The notes under the pieces are model-generated. The model worked only from the letters and a program-made list of their open reading frames with translations. It ran no database searches and had not been told where the DNA came from. The position numbers were made by a program, and so were the translations under genes. A stretch of DNA of 64,000 bases from Methylophilales bacterium BACL14 MAG-120910-bin43. Its GTDB lineage: Bacteria > Pseudomonadota > Gammaproteobacteria > Burkholderiales > Methylophilaceae. Of the stretch, positions 1 through 9,785 are shown piece after piece. The stretch is taken from assembly GCA_905181685.1 (NCBI GenBank), contig CAJIYK010000003.1, positions 1-64,000 on the forward strand, read 5' to 3'. Every line of letters begins with the position of its first letter. The first letter of the stretch is position 1.

Positions 1-417
1 TGTTACCTGATGTGGAAACGTTTCCCGTCACATTTACTGTATTGTTACTTGCACCATCGTTTAAAGGATACCATGCATTTTTACAGCACCCCCACTAGAG
101 ATGGTTGAAATATTACCGATCATGTTGATTACGTTATTGCTGGCAGGACTGGTGGTAATCATGATTCCCCTTGCACTATCGACGTTACTGTTGACAGTGA
201 TATCACCATCGATGGTGAGTGTATTTGAACTATTGGTGATATTAATTCCTTTACATCTGTACGTGCTAATAGAAGAATCAATATCGATGGTTTGATTGCC
301 TGAGATGGTAATACCACAGTTTAGCGCTGAGGTGTCTGTACAATCATCAGCATAAACAGCAGTGGAGGATAAAAGTGCAGAGGCGACGAGTACTTTTAAT
401 TTTTTCAAATTATTCAT
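1..417 (-). CDS. Exported beta-helix/adhesin-like repeat protein, N-terminal part, frameshifted, cut by window edge
   Basis: The N-terminus has a clear Sec signal peptide (residues 1-23, Lys-rich start, hydrophobic core, cleavage near VYA|DD). It is followed by Thr/Ser/Asn/Ile-rich sequence with short repeats of the type [12 protein letters not shown] and [12 protein letters not shown], as in parallel beta-helix passengers of autotransporters or adhesins. The first frame stops at 61-63. Adding one base to the A run at 76-80 (T run on the plus strand) lets the repeat pattern continue to the window edge, so the stop is probably an indel. The C-terminus, where an autotransporter beta-barrel would lie, is outside the window. 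No specific family is recognised. No good Shine-Dalgarno precedes the ATG at 415-417. Confidence 0.55.
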
Positions 418-431
418 ATATATTTTTTATA

Positions 432-462
432 TAAAAAAAGCCCACCCCAAAGGGCAGGCTTT
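432..462 (-). terminator. Rho-independent terminator of hppA
   Basis: Read on the minus strand, positions 462-437 form an 11-bp stem (with two G-T pairs) closed by a TTTG loop. A T run follows at 436-432. It starts 18 bases after the hppA stop codon, so it very likely ends that transcript before the exported repeat-protein gene. Confidence 0.8.
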
Positions 463-479
463 GAAATTAGAAATAAATA

Positions 480-2522
480 TTACAGTATCGGAACGATAAG
501 TAAAGCGACGATATTGATAATTTTAATCAATGGGTTAATCGCTGGACCCGCTGTATCCTTATATGGATCACCAACAGTATCACCTGTCACTGAAGCCTTG
601 TGTGCTTCAGATCCTTTACCACCATGATTACCATCTTCGATGTGCTTCTTAGCGTTATCCCAAGCACCACCACCTGTACACATTGAAATCGCAACAAATA
701 AACCAGTCACAATGGTTCCCATGAGTAAGCCACCTAGCGCTTGTGGCCCTAAATAAATACCTACGACAACTGGAACAGCAACCGGAAGAATTGAAGGCAC
801 AACCATCTCTTTAATTGCTGAGGCTGTTAATAAATCAACGGCTTTCGCATAATCTGGTTTTCCTTTACCCGTCATAATACCTTTGATTGTTTTGAATTGA
901 CGTCTCACTTCTTCAACCACCGATGCGGCTGCTCGCCCAACGGCTTCCATCGCCATCGCTGCAAATAAGAAAGGAATCAAACCACCAATGAATAAACCTA
1001 TAATCACCATCGGCTCACTTAAGTCAAAGTTTGTCATGATGTTGTAGGTTTCAAGTTTGTATGTGTAATCAGCGAACAGAACTAAAGCAGCAAGGCCCGC
1101 TGAACCAATCGCATAACCTTTTGTGACCGCTTTCGTTGTATTACCTACCGCATCTAATGGATCAGTAATATCACGCACTTTTTGTGGAAGACCTGCCATT
1201 TCAGCAATACCACCCGCGTTATCTGTAATAGGGCCGTAAGCATCAAGTGCCACGATTATCCCCGCCATACTCAACATCGATGTTGCTGCAATCGCAACCC
1301 CATAAAGCCCAGCGAAATCGAAGGAAGTATAAATTGCTGCACAAACTGAAAGCACTGGCAATGCCGTTGATTTCATTGAGATGCCAATACCGGCAATAAT
1401 GTTTGTTGCGTGACCTGTTTCAGATGCTTTAGCCACGTGCTGAACAGGCTTATATTCTGTCCCTGTGTAGTATTCAGTAATAAATACCAGTAAGGCAGTT
1501 AATACCAAACCCACCACCGCTGAACCAAATAAAGCTGTAGATGAAAAAGTTTGATCATTAATTTGAATACCTTCTGGGAACATTTGAAGGCTGACATAAT
1601 AAAATGCAATCGCTGAAAGAATTCCAGCAACGGCTAAACCACGATAAAGTGCTGGCATCACATTAGTCATTTTCTTGTTAGCTTTAACAAAAATACAACC
1701 TATGATGGATGCAACAATTGAAACCGCACCTAGCATTAATGGATAGAGCACACCGTTGATATCAGATACCATGAGCGAACCTAACACCATTGTTGCAATA
1801 ATTGTAACTGCATAAGTCTCAAACAAGTCAGCTGCCATACCCGCACAATCACCGACGTTATCACCCACGTTATCAGCAATCACTGCTGGATTTCTTGGAT
1901 CATCTTCTGGAATTCCTGCTTCTACCTTACCCACTAAGTCAGCACCGACATCAGCACCCTTTGTGAAGATACCGCCACCTAAACGAGCGAAAATAGAAAT
2001 GAGTGATGAACCGAAAGCTAAACCAATTAGAGGATTTAAAGCTTCTGTTGTTGAAAGTGTTTCGCCACCGAGGTAGAGGTAAAAACCTGCGACACCCAAT
2101 AAACCTAAACCCACGACTAACATACCTGTGATAGCACCACCTTTAAAAGCCACATCAAATGCTTGAGGTAAACCTTTTGTAGCAGCTTGTGCCGTTCTTA
2201 CGTTGGCACGCACAGAAACATTCATACCGATAAAGCCACATAAGCCTGATAACACAGCTCCAATCACAAAACCAATCGCAGTATTACAATCAATAAAGTA
2301 ATAAATAAGTGCTGCTAAAATAATTCCAACAATTCCAATCGTTTTATATTGTCTTGTTAGGTAAGCGGCTGCTCCATCTTGAATAGCGCCGGCAATCGCT
2401 TTCATCTTTGCATTGCCTGCAGGTAGATTAATGATCCATTTGGACATAACCAAACCATAAATAACAGCTAAGATGGCTGCACCTATAGCTATATTAATTA
2501 CTGGGTAATCGACTAGTGACAT
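480..2522 (-). CDS. hppA: K+-insensitive, H+-translocating membrane pyrophosphatase
   Basis: Full-length (680 aa) membrane-bound inorganic pyrophosphatase that couples PPi hydrolysis to proton pumping across the inner membrane. Visible hallmarks are DVGADLVGK near residue 190, the Mg-PPi motif DNVGDNVGD near 218, [10 protein letters not shown] in the C-terminal third, and [14 protein letters not shown] near the end. The motif [10 protein letters not shown] carries Lys at about residue 464, where K+-dependent enzymes have Ala. In this family Lys there marks K+-independent H+ pumps. The start ATG at 2520-2522 is preceded by GGAGGAAAT. The gene has its own promoter (2585-2612) and terminator, so it is monocistronic. 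The frame is intact. Confidence 0.96.
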   Translation of the reverse strand: MSLVDYPVINIAIGAAILAVIYGLVMSKWIINLPAGNAKMKAIAGAIQDGAAAYLTRQYKTIGIVGIILAALIYYFIDCNTAIGFVIGAVLSGLCGFIGMNVSVRANVRTAQAATKGLPQAFDVAFKGGAITGMLVVGLGLLGVAGFYLYLGGETLSTTEALNPLIGLAFGSSLISIFARLGGGIFTKGADVGADLVGKVEAGIPEDDPRNPAVIADNVGDNVGDCAGMAADLFETYAVTIIATMVLGSLMVSDINGVLYPLMLGAVSIVASIIGCIFVKANKKMTNVMPALYRGLAVAGILSAIAFYYVSLQMFPEGIQINDQTFSSTALFGSAVVGLVLTALLVFITEYYTGTEYKPVQHVAKASETGHATNIIAGIGISMKSTALPVLSVCAAIYTSFDFAGLYGVAIAATSMLSMAGIIVALDAYGPITDNAGGIAEMAGLPQKVRDITDPLDAVGNTTKAVTKGYAIGSAGLAALVLFADYTYKLETYNIMTNFDLSEPMVIIGLFIGGLIPFLFAAMAMEAVGRAAASVVEEVRRQFKTIKGIMTGKGKPDYAKAVDLLTASAIKEMVVPSILPVAVPVVVGIYLGPQALGGLLMGTIVTGLFVAISMCTGGGAWDNAKKHIEDGNHGGKGSEAHKASVTGDTVGDPYKDTAGPAINPLIKIINIVALLIVPIL

Positions 2523-2584
2523 ATTTCCTCCGTGAGTTTTTAAAATTCAAATCTATATATAAGACTTGAAAAAAATAATGCGTA

Positions 2585-2612
2585 ATTATAACTGTTTTGA
2601 GATAAGGTTCAA
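2585..2612 (-). promoter_or_regulatory. Sigma-70 promoter of hppA
   Basis: On the minus strand TTGAAC (2612-2607) and a perfect TATAAT (2590-2585) are separated by 16 bases. They lie about 65 bases upstream of the hppA start, which has a strong Shine-Dalgarno. The match is good, but it was found by eye only. Confidence 0.65.
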
Positions 2613-2657
2613 TCAAAAAATGAATTAAAAATAGACAGTTAGAAAATGCAAACCTGC

Positions 2658-3449
2658 TTAATTTAAGAGCATCATAATTCCAATTATGACCAACAATAAG
2701 CTAAATAACCTTTTGATCAGAAGATCATCTAATTTTAAAAGCCATCCCGCAGACAATTTGATAAAAATAAGACTAGGCAGGGTCAAAAATAGGATTGCGG
2801 GAGTATAGATAAAACCAAATGTCTCTTGGTTATTCAGTCCAGAATAAAGATAACCTATATATATGGCAATTGATGCACTCAGTCCGATGAAAAAACCTAA
2901 TACACTGGATGTTCCAATGGCGAGCTTGGGAGGGATGTTATTTTTAATTAAAAAGGGGACAAATAAGGTAGCCCCGCCGATACCAACGATGCCTGAAATA
3001 ATCGAAAAAACAAAACTAATCACATTTGAGAGCAATCGATTGGGCAAGGTACTTTTCTTTGAAGCTTCTTGATGTTTAAACAATTTATAGGCAATCGTGA
3101 AAGCATAAAAAATAAAGAAATATTTTAAGAGGTCACCGGGAATGCTTTTAATGAAAAATCCTATTGTTAAAGAGCCTATTATTAAACCTGGGATAAATAT
3201 TTTTATCAGGGCATGGTCGACATTATTATTTCTGTTGTGAGCATAGGCTGCCATTGCTCCTGTAATGACCATCGATGCTAACGATGTACTCACACCAATA
3301 ATGATGGCTTGATCAAACGGGGTGTTGGAAAAGTAAACTAGACAATAGGTGACGACTGGCACTATCATCAGGCCACCGCCTAATCCAAATAACCCTGCTG
3401 CGATACCAATAAAGACACCAGAAAAAATGAAGATGATGATTTCAGCCAT
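2658..3449 (-). CDS. TauE/SafE (TSUP) family membrane permease
   Basis: A 263-residue polytopic membrane protein of the sulfite exporter TauE/SafE family, which moves organosulfonates, sulfite or other small anions across the inner membrane. The two pseudo-symmetric glycine-rich repeats typical of the family are visible: GLFGLGGGLMIVPVV near residue 20 and SGIVGIGGATLFVPFL near 150. About eight hydrophobic segments can be counted. It lies 10 bases downstream of dciA on the same strand, so the two are probably co-transcribed. The substrate cannot be told from sequence, and no sulfonate-catabolism gene is nearby. The frame is intact. Confidence 0.85.
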   Translation of the reverse strand: MAEIIIFIFSGVFIGIAAGLFGLGGGLMIVPVVTYCLVYFSNTPFDQAIIIGVSTSLASMVITGAMAAYAHNRNNNVDHALIKIFIPGLIIGSLTIGFFIKSIPGDLLKYFFIFYAFTIAYKLFKHQEASKKSTLPNRLLSNVISFVFSIISGIVGIGGATLFVPFLIKNNIPPKLAIGTSSVLGFFIGLSASIAIYIGYLYSGLNNQETFGFIYTPAILFLTLPSLIFIKLSAGWLLKLDDLLIKRLFSLLLVIIGIMMLLN

Positions 3450-3459
3450 GAGAGATTAT

Positions 3460-3882
3460 TTATTTTTTGGTTTTAAATAAACCATTCAATATGCTTTTTA
3501 AAGGAGAGTTGCTCATCTCCGCTTTCATGTCTCTAAGAGATTGGTTGGCTGAAGCGGGTATATTTTTGATATTTCTTTTTGGATTTTTTGGGTGATGAAT
3601 AGCTAAGTTAATTTTAATTTTTTTTATTTTTGTTTCAATTTTTTTCGAGTTGTTAATTTGTTCTATAAGCGATGCGCTTGCCAATTTTAATTGTGAGGCA
3701 ACGGCACTATTCATTGCTTCAATGATAAACACATCATTAAGCATATTTTTTGCGAGTACTTTTCCCTTAAATTTTTTATCTAAGCAGTCTAAAAGGATTT
3801 TTTGTAGCGAATCGTGCTCTTTTTTCTTTGCATTAAATTCAGAAAATTTTTGACCATCTAACAACTTTTTTATGGGTTCCAT
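3460..3882 (-). CDS. dciA: DciA-like (DUF721) replicative helicase loader
   Basis: A 140-residue protein with the compact DUF721/DciA domain over residues 20-90, including a segment around NSAVASQLKLASASLIEQIN that matches the conserved helical part. The C-terminal tail is basic and poorly conserved. DciA loads the replicative helicase DnaB in bacteria without DnaC/DnaI. The call rests on this domain and on the typical betaproteobacterial position directly divergent from the M23 peptidase-secA pair. Only 47 bases separate the two start codons, so both promoters must be packed there. Divergence from studied DciA proteins makes this a family-level call. Confidence 0.7.
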   Translation of the reverse strand: MEPIKKLLDGQKFSEFNAKKKEHDSLQKILLDCLDKKFKGKVLAKNMLNDVFIIEAMNSAVASQLKLASASLIEQINNSKKIETKIKKIKINLAIHHPKNPKRNIKNIPASANQSLRDMKAEMSNSPLKSILNGLFKTKK

Positions 3883-3929
3883 ACTATAATGCTACCTTAT
3901 TTTAATAATAGAAAAAAACAACTTTATAG

Positions 3930-4811
3930 ATGAAAATATTATTCTTAAATAAGAATGCTAAGAAACCTAAAAGTATCAGTTTTTATTCGTTATGTTTATT
4001 AATTTTGATAATTTTTACGATCGGTTTTGGGTTTGCATTCACCATCTTCAATAAAGCAGATAAAGAGGAAACTCTTGATAAACAATTATTGTCTATCGGA
4101 AGTGAAGTAAATCTTTCTAAACAGGAAATAGATTTATACATAAATCAGATAGGAGAGCTTAATGCACGTATAATGCAGCTCGATGTGCAGTCAGAAAGAA
4201 TACAAGAAATAATGAAAAGCCAAATCTTGGGCAAAGATAAACTTCCCAAGCTTAAAGAAAAAAAAAATAAAAGTTCGGGTGGCCCCTTTGTAAATGAAAA
4301 CTTAACATCAGGGGATATTCATAAAGTATTAACCCATCTGCTAGGAAAGGTTGAAAAAAGAGAAATTTTTTATAACAAAAAAGAAGCGCTTTTATTGAAG
4401 CACTCGGTACTAAAAGAAACATTGCCAACACTTTATCCGGTTGAAGTCCCCTACACCTCATCAAGTTTTGGCTGGAGAAGAGACCCATTTCTAGGTATCC
4501 GTGCTTTCCATTCAGGATTAGACTTCAGTGCGGCCCATGGTGAGGAAATTATGGCGACCGGTGCAGGCATAGTCACAATGGTTGCAAAAGAAAAGAATTA
4601 TGGAAATGTTTTGAAGATTAAGCATGGCGATGGTTTAGAAACAAGGTACGCACACTGCTCAAAAATTTTAGTTAAGAAGGGCGATATCGTCGAAAGAAAC
4701 CAGGTAATAGCGTTAGTTGGCAATACAGGACGATCAACTGGCCCACATTTGCATTACGAAATCAGGTTGAATGGAAGAGCGTTAGATCCAAGGCAATATT
4801 TAAAAAAATAA
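3930..4811 (+). CDS. M23-family murein peptidase (LytM domain), membrane-anchored
   Basis: A 293-residue inner-membrane-anchored periplasmic protein. A single N-terminal membrane segment (residues 17-40) is followed by a coiled-coil-like stretch (about 45-95) and a C-terminal LytM/peptidase M23 domain (about 170-290). The zinc-site motifs are present: HSGLDF with Asp four residues after His, and GPHLHYE near the end, so the peptidase should be catalytically active on peptidoglycan cross-links. It lies 12 bases upstream of secA in the same direction, the usual betaproteobacterial order. No frame break was seen. The exact bond cut is not deducible. Confidence 0.88.
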   Translation: MKILFLNKNAKKPKSISFYSLCLLILIIFTIGFGFAFTIFNKADKEETLDKQLLSIGSEVNLSKQEIDLYINQIGELNARIMQLDVQSERIQEIMKSQILGKDKLPKLKEKKNKSSGGPFVNENLTSGDIHKVLTHLLGKVEKREIFYNKKEALLLKHSVLKETLPTLYPVEVPYTSSSFGWRRDPFLGIRAFHSGLDFSAAHGEEIMATGAGIVTMVAKEKNYGNVLKIKHGDGLETRYAHCSKILVKKGDIVERNQVIALVGNTGRSTGPHLHYEIRLNGRALDPRQYLKK

Positions 4812-4823
4812 TATAAGACAATT

Positions 4824-7493
4824 ATGCTAAAAAATTTATTAGGAAGTATTTTTGGAACACGGAATGACCGATTAATTTCTAACTATAAAAAATTAGTTAC
4901 CCAAATTAATGCGCTTGAAGACAAGGTAAAAAAATTAAAAGATGCTGACTTCAAAAATAAGACAGAAGAATTTAAAGAGCGAATTAAGAAAGGCGAATCT
5001 CTCGAGAGCATGCTTGTTGAGGTCTTTGCTCACGTAAGGGAAGCCGGAGTTCGGTCACTCGGTATGCGCCATTTTGATGAGCAATTAATTGGCGGCATGG
5101 TCTTAAATGACAACAAAATTTCTGAGATGCGAACAGGTGAGGGAAAGACGCTGGTTGCTACACTTCCCGTCTACCTCAATGCCTTATCAGGAAAGGGAGT
5201 ACACGTTGTTACAGTGAATGATTATTTAGCAAGGCGTGATGCAGAATGGATGGGTAAGCTTTATAACTTTCTTGGCTTAACAGTGGGTATTAACCTTTCA
5301 AGAATTGCGCCGGAAGAGAAGAAAAAAGCCTACGAATCCGATATTACTTATGGCACAAACAATGAATTTGGCTTCGATTATTTGCGTGACAATATGGTGT
5401 ACGCTGCATCAGAAAGAGTTCAAAAACCATTAAATTTCGCTGTTGTTGATGAAGTTGATTCAATATTAATTGATGAGGCAAGAACGCCTTTAATTATTTC
5501 AGGGCAAGCAGAAGACAATATTGATTTATACAAAAAAATCGATGCGATTATCCCTCAATTAAAAAAACAAGATAAACCCGATAGTAAAGGTGACTTTTGG
5601 CTTGATGAAAAATCAAATCAAGCAGTTCTTTCAGATGATGGTCACATTAATATTGAAAAGATACTTGTTAAGAGCTGGAATATTAGAAAAAGACTCTAAT
5701 TTGTATGATGCCGCGAATATAAATTTACTTCACCATATCAATTCTTCCTTAAGAGCTCATTATTTGTTTATTAAAGATAAGGATTATGTTGTCGCGGATG
5801 GTGCAGTCACGATTGTTGATGAGTTTACCGGTAGAATGATGCCAGGAAGGCGTTGGGGAGATGGCCTTCACCAAGCCATAGAAGCGAAAGAAAACGTTGC
5901 TATCCAAAAAGAGAATCAAACCTTAGCGGGCATTACTTTTCAAAATTATTTTAGAATGTATGACAAGCTTTGCGGAATGACAGGAACTGCTGATACTGAA
6001 GCTGAAGAATTTAATTCTATCTATGGCTTGAAACTGTTGTGATTCCGCCGCACCTACCAACTGTTAGAAAAGATAAAATTGATAAAATTTATCGTACCTC
6101 TGAAGAGAGATATTTAGCCGTATTGGAAGATATCAAAGAATGTGCAAAGAAATCTCAACCTGTTTTAGTGGGAACAACATCAATTGAAAATTCAGAGTTG
6201 ATTTCAAAACTTTTGAATAAAGCAAAATTAAATCATCAAGTCCTGAATGCTAAGCAACATGAAAAAGAAGCAAATATTATTGTTCAGGCTGGCCAACCAA
6301 GCATGATTACCATTGCAACAAATATGGCAGGACGAGGAACGGATATTGTTTTAGGTGGAAATATTGAACCTGAAATTGAGCAAGTAACAAATAATAGTAA
6401 GCTTAATCAAGCTCAGCAAGATAAAAAGATTAAAGAAATAAAAGCTAAATGGGATGACCTTCATAAAAAAGTTTTAGATGCGGGTGGCTTACATATTATT
6501 GGCACAGAGCGTCATGAATCAAGAAGGGTAGATAATCAATTAAGGGGAAGATCAGGCAGGCAAGGCGATCCGGGCTCTAGTTCTTTCTATCTGTCACTTG
6601 AGGACTCACTGCTAAGAATATTTGCATCAGATAGAGTTTCATCAATCATGGAAAAATTAAAAATGCCTAAAGGTGAGGCAATTGAGCATCCATGGGTAAA
6701 TAAATCAATCGAGGGTGCGCAAAGAAAAGTTGAAGCAAGAAATTTCGATATTCGTAAACAGCTATTAGAGTTTGATGATGTCCCAAGCAATCAAAGAAAA
6801 GTCATTTATGAGCAAAGAAATGACATTCTAGATAGCGCAAGTATGAAGGATACAGTCTCAAGAATCAGAGAGGATGTGATTACCCAGACAATATATGACT
6901 ACATGCCACCAGAGAGCATTGAAGAGCAGTGGGACCTACCTGCTTTAGAAAGTAAATTACAGGGTGAATACAATTTAAAAGTCGATATAAAAGGTTGGTT
7001 TAAAAAGGAACCTAATCTAGCGATAGAGGAGGTCGTAAAAAGAACTAATGAAACAGCCAATAAAATTTATGCTGAAAAAGAAAAGTTAGCCGGTGCCGAA
7101 GCCCTTCATCACTTTGAGAGATCGGCGATGCTTCAAATTATTGATCATCAATGGAGATCACACCTATCCAGCTTAGATCAACTCAGGCAGGGTATTGGTT
7201 TAAGAGCCTACGGACAAAAGGATCCAAAGCAAGAATTTAAAAAAGAAGCATTTGCGTTATTTGAAGCCCTTCTTGAATCAATAAAATATGAAAGTACGCG
7301 TGTGCTAATGCTTGTTCAGGTTAAAAATGAAAAGGATGCATCTGCGATCGACAAAAAAAATTCTGAGCAAGTTAAAAATGCGCAAGAAAAAGAGCAAAAA
7401 AATGACCAGCAATTTAAAAAAGTTGGAAGAAATGAGCCATGCCCATGTGGCAGCGGAAAAAAATACAAACATTGTTGTGGAGCTTTGAAGTAA
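4824..7493 (+). CDS. secA: SecA preprotein translocase ATPase (two frame breaks)
   Basis: The motor ATPase that drives preproteins through SecYEG. Walker A is [12 protein letters not shown] near residue 105, and the DEAD-box variant DEVD is near 209. The C-terminal zinc motif [13 protein letters not shown] is intact. The reading frame breaks twice. Near 5665 one extra base separates EKILV from RAGILEKDS. Near 6030 one base is missing in IYGLETVVIP. On both sides the match to SecA is continuous, and secA is indispensable, so the breaks are best read as sequence errors. The corrected length is about 890 aa, normal for the family. secD, secF and yajC at 22.8-26 kb complete the accessory machinery in this window. 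Confidence 0.95.
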
Positions 7494-7672
7494 TGAGTGA
7501 CGATAGTGAATTTTCGACACCCTGCATAGGCGTCTGTCAGTATGATAACGAGGATATCTGCAGGGGTTGTTTTAGGACGCTTGATGAAATTTCAAATTGG
7601 GCTTTGATGACAGAAGAGGAAAGAAAAGAGATTATGAAGAAACTGGATGAAAGAGCCCAATCTTTGTTTTAA
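7493..7672 (+). CDS. DUF1289 family small protein
   Basis: A 59-residue protein with the DUF1289 pattern: STPCIGVCQYD, then CRGCFRTLDEISNWALMT, ending in a charged helix. Three of the Cys residues (PC-GVC-CRGC) suggest a metal or Fe-S site. No function is established. The start ATG at 7493-7495 overlaps the secA stop (TAATG), which fixes the start and implies translational coupling. A longer upstream in-frame ATG (7439) lies inside secA and is rejected. Its stop overlaps that of convergent nth by four bases. Confidence 0.8.
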   Translation: MSDDSEFSTPCIGVCQYDNEDICRGCFRTLDEISNWALMTEEERKEIMKKLDERAQSLF

Positions 7673-8302
7673 AGTACCTTCTTTTTATATTCACATAAGT
7701 TTTCAATCACACACCCTCCACATTGAGGTGCAATAGATTTACAGACATACCTTCCATGAAGAATTAGTAGGTGATGAGCGTCGCTTAAAAATTCATTCGG
7801 TATCAATTTCGTTAATCTTTTTTCAACAGCTAAAGGTGTTTTAGCTGGCGCGATATTAATCCTATTAGCAAGTCTAAAAAGGTGTGTATCAACGGCAATA
7901 ACTGGCTCATTAAATAATGTATTAAGTATTACGTTTGCTGTTTTACGTCCCACCCCAGGAAGGCTTTCCAGATCTTTTCGATTCGCAGGCACTGTGCTGT
8001 CGAATTCTTTAAGTAATTTTATACTTGTTGCCTGAATATTTTTTGCCTTATTTTTGTAAAGACCAATGGAGTTAATTAACTTTTCAATTTTGATTTAATT
8101 TTAAATTGCTCAGAGATAGGGGTGTATTTGCAATACCGAATAATTTTTTTGTCACTTTATTGACTGCAATATCAGTTGTCTGCGCAGAAAGAATGACTGA
8201 AATTAATAGTTCAAATGGTGAGTGATAAACTAACTCAGTAGTTGGGTTAGGTGTATTTTCTTTTAAGAGGGTAAATATTGCCCTTCTTTTTTCTGTGTTC
8301 AT
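7669..8302 (-). CDS. nth: Endonuclease III (one frame break)
   Basis: DNA glycosylase/AP lyase that removes oxidised pyrimidines. The helix-hairpin-helix LPGVGRKTANVILN contains the catalytic Lys, and VDTHLFR contains the catalytic Asp. The [4Fe-4S] cluster loop at the C-terminus has the exact Cys-x6-Cys-x2-Cys-x5-Cys spacing. The N-terminal part (from ATG at 8300-8302) runs out of frame near 8090. Matching sequence continues (KIEKLINSIGLYKNKAKNI) in another frame, so one base is wrong there. The corrected length is about 211 aa, as in E. coli. The rnfB gene lies just upstream, an arrangement also seen in other proteobacteria. Confidence 0.93.
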
Positions 8303-8336
8303 AGTTTTGTATATAAGTTACGATTTATTTACGCAT

Positions 8337-8920
8337 TTACTTCATTTTTAATCTAGCCATAGCATCTGCAATCGCCTGTTTTTTTTCAGCATTGGTGACG
8401 CGATTAGCTTTTGCTCATTTTTTTCTCTCTAAAATACGTTGTTGTTTAAATTCATACCGAGATCTGGCTATAGAAGACCTTTTATTTTTAATTGATTCGT
8501 TATCTTCAACATATGAAGGTCTCCATTTTTATACAATCAACGGGGCAGGGCTCAATACATAATTCACACCCGGTACATTCTTCTGAAATTACTGTATGCA
8601 TACTTTTACTGGCACCTAATATCGCGTCAACTGGACAAGCTAAAATGCAGAGTGTGCATCCAATACATTTATCCTCTTCAATAATTGCTATTTCTCTTGG
8701 TTTGCTAACCCCATGGCTCTCATTTAACGGTTTATACTCGACTTTTAATAGGTGCGCGATTTTTAATATCCCTGTCTTACCACCTGGAGGGACATTGATT
8801 GATATCTGCCTTACCTTCTACAATTGCATTGGCATAGGGCTTACATCCAGAGAAATCACACTTACCACATTGAGTTTGTGGCAGGATAGAATTTATTTTT
8901 TCGGTCATATCATCAAGCAT
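8337..8920 (-). CDS. rnfB: RnfB/RsxB-type ferredoxin (broken by two indels and an in-frame TGA)
   Basis: No single long frame exists here, but three-frame reading of the minus strand rebuilds an RnfB protein. It starts at ATG 8918-8920 ([21 protein letters not shown]), followed by a 4Fe-4S domain with [12 protein letters not shown]. Two ferredoxin motifs come next, [16 protein letters not shown] and [16 protein letters not shown], and then a basic Ala/Lys-rich tail ending LKMK. Breaks lie near 8790 and 8510, and a TGA at 8415-8417 sits in the tail. Both ferredoxin clusters look complete. No other rnf genes are in the window, so it may act as an orphan electron carrier. Functional status is uncertain until the sequence is checked. 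Confidence 0.8.
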
Positions 8921-9033
8921 GTTGAAATAATAATAGGTTTAGAGGATAAATGCATCGACGAAGGCGATTTTTATTTAAAGTATAATGATGATAAGTTAAG
9001 ACATTAGTTAAATTTGTAAATGGTTAGAATTAT

Positions 9034-9777
9034 ATGGAAGAGTGGCTAGAAGGCGAAGTTGTAAAAAATGTAAAGTGGACAAAAAATTTAGCTTCACTAA
9101 AAATCAAGGCAAAAATAAATAATCATCAAGCAGGTCAGTTCACGAGGATTGGCTTAAAAGTAAATGATGATTTCATAACCCGTTCCTATTCATATGCAAG
9201 TGCCCCGAAAGATGAAATACTTGAGATTATTTATGTCAATATTCCTAACGGTAAATTATCCCCTATACTTCATAATCTAGAAATAGGCGATAAAGTGTCT
9301 GTCATGCAACAAGCTATCGGTTATTTCACATTAGATGAAATACCCGATGGAGAAAATTTATGGATGTTAGCCACTGGAACTGCTTTAGGGGTATTTCTAG
9401 CAATACTAAAAACATCAATCCCATGGAAAAGGTTTAAAAAAATTATCCTAATTCATAGTGTGAGATATGCAGAGGAATTAATCTATCAAGACCTAATAGC
9501 AGAGATGAAACAACGCTATCCAGATCAATTCATATATCTAAATTCTGTAACAAGAGATAAGGTTAAGGGCTCCTTTAATTTTAGAATACCCGAAGGACTT
9601 TCATCTAAAAAATTTCAAGAATCGACGCAAATAGAAATTAACGAAGACTCACAATTTATGATTTGTGGTAACCCAGAAATGATAAAGGAAACAACAGAGG
9701 TATTAAAAAGTTTTGGGCTCAATAAAAATAGAAGAGCAAAGCCAGGAAATATTACTGTAGAAAGATACTGGGTATAA
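9034..9777 (+). CDS. fpr: Ferredoxin--NADP+ reductase, first copy
   Basis: A 247-residue FAD enzyme that exchanges electrons between NADPH and ferredoxin or flavodoxin. The FAD-binding RSYSYAS is near residue 51, the nucleotide-binding LATGTALGVFLAIL near 113, and MICGNPEMI near 210. The C-terminus ends VERYWV, close to the VERYW end of E. coli Fpr. It is 28% or so by eye, not obviously a close twin, to the second FNR at 13385-14170, which has a different C-terminal extension. The frame is intact. It is divergent from rnfB (113-base gap) and ends 8 bases from the convergent ETF-QO gene. Its electron partner is not deducible. Confidence 0.9.
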   Translation: MEEWLEGEVVKNVKWTKNLASLKIKAKINNHQAGQFTRIGLKVNDDFITRSYSYASAPKDEILEIIYVNIPNGKLSPILHNLEIGDKVSVMQQAIGYFTLDEIPDGENLWMLATGTALGVFLAILKTSIPWKRFKKIILIHSVRYAEELIYQDLIAEMKQRYPDQFIYLNSVTRDKVKGSFNFRIPEGLSSKKFQESTQIEINEDSQFMICGNPEMIKETTEVLKSFGLNKNRRAKPGNITVERYWV

Positions 9778-9785
9778 AGCGTTCG

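Noticed and set aside
4824-7493. Programmed frameshifting or split SecA
   Set aside because: Two one-base slips with continuous homology, and no conserved slippery site at the joins. The same pattern is seen in more than 30 genes, so error is simpler.
8492-9007. A 171-aa plus-strand ORF
   Set aside because: It is antisense to rnfB, whose ferredoxin Cys motifs are plain on the minus strand. The ORF shows no domain and is long only because of frame coincidence.
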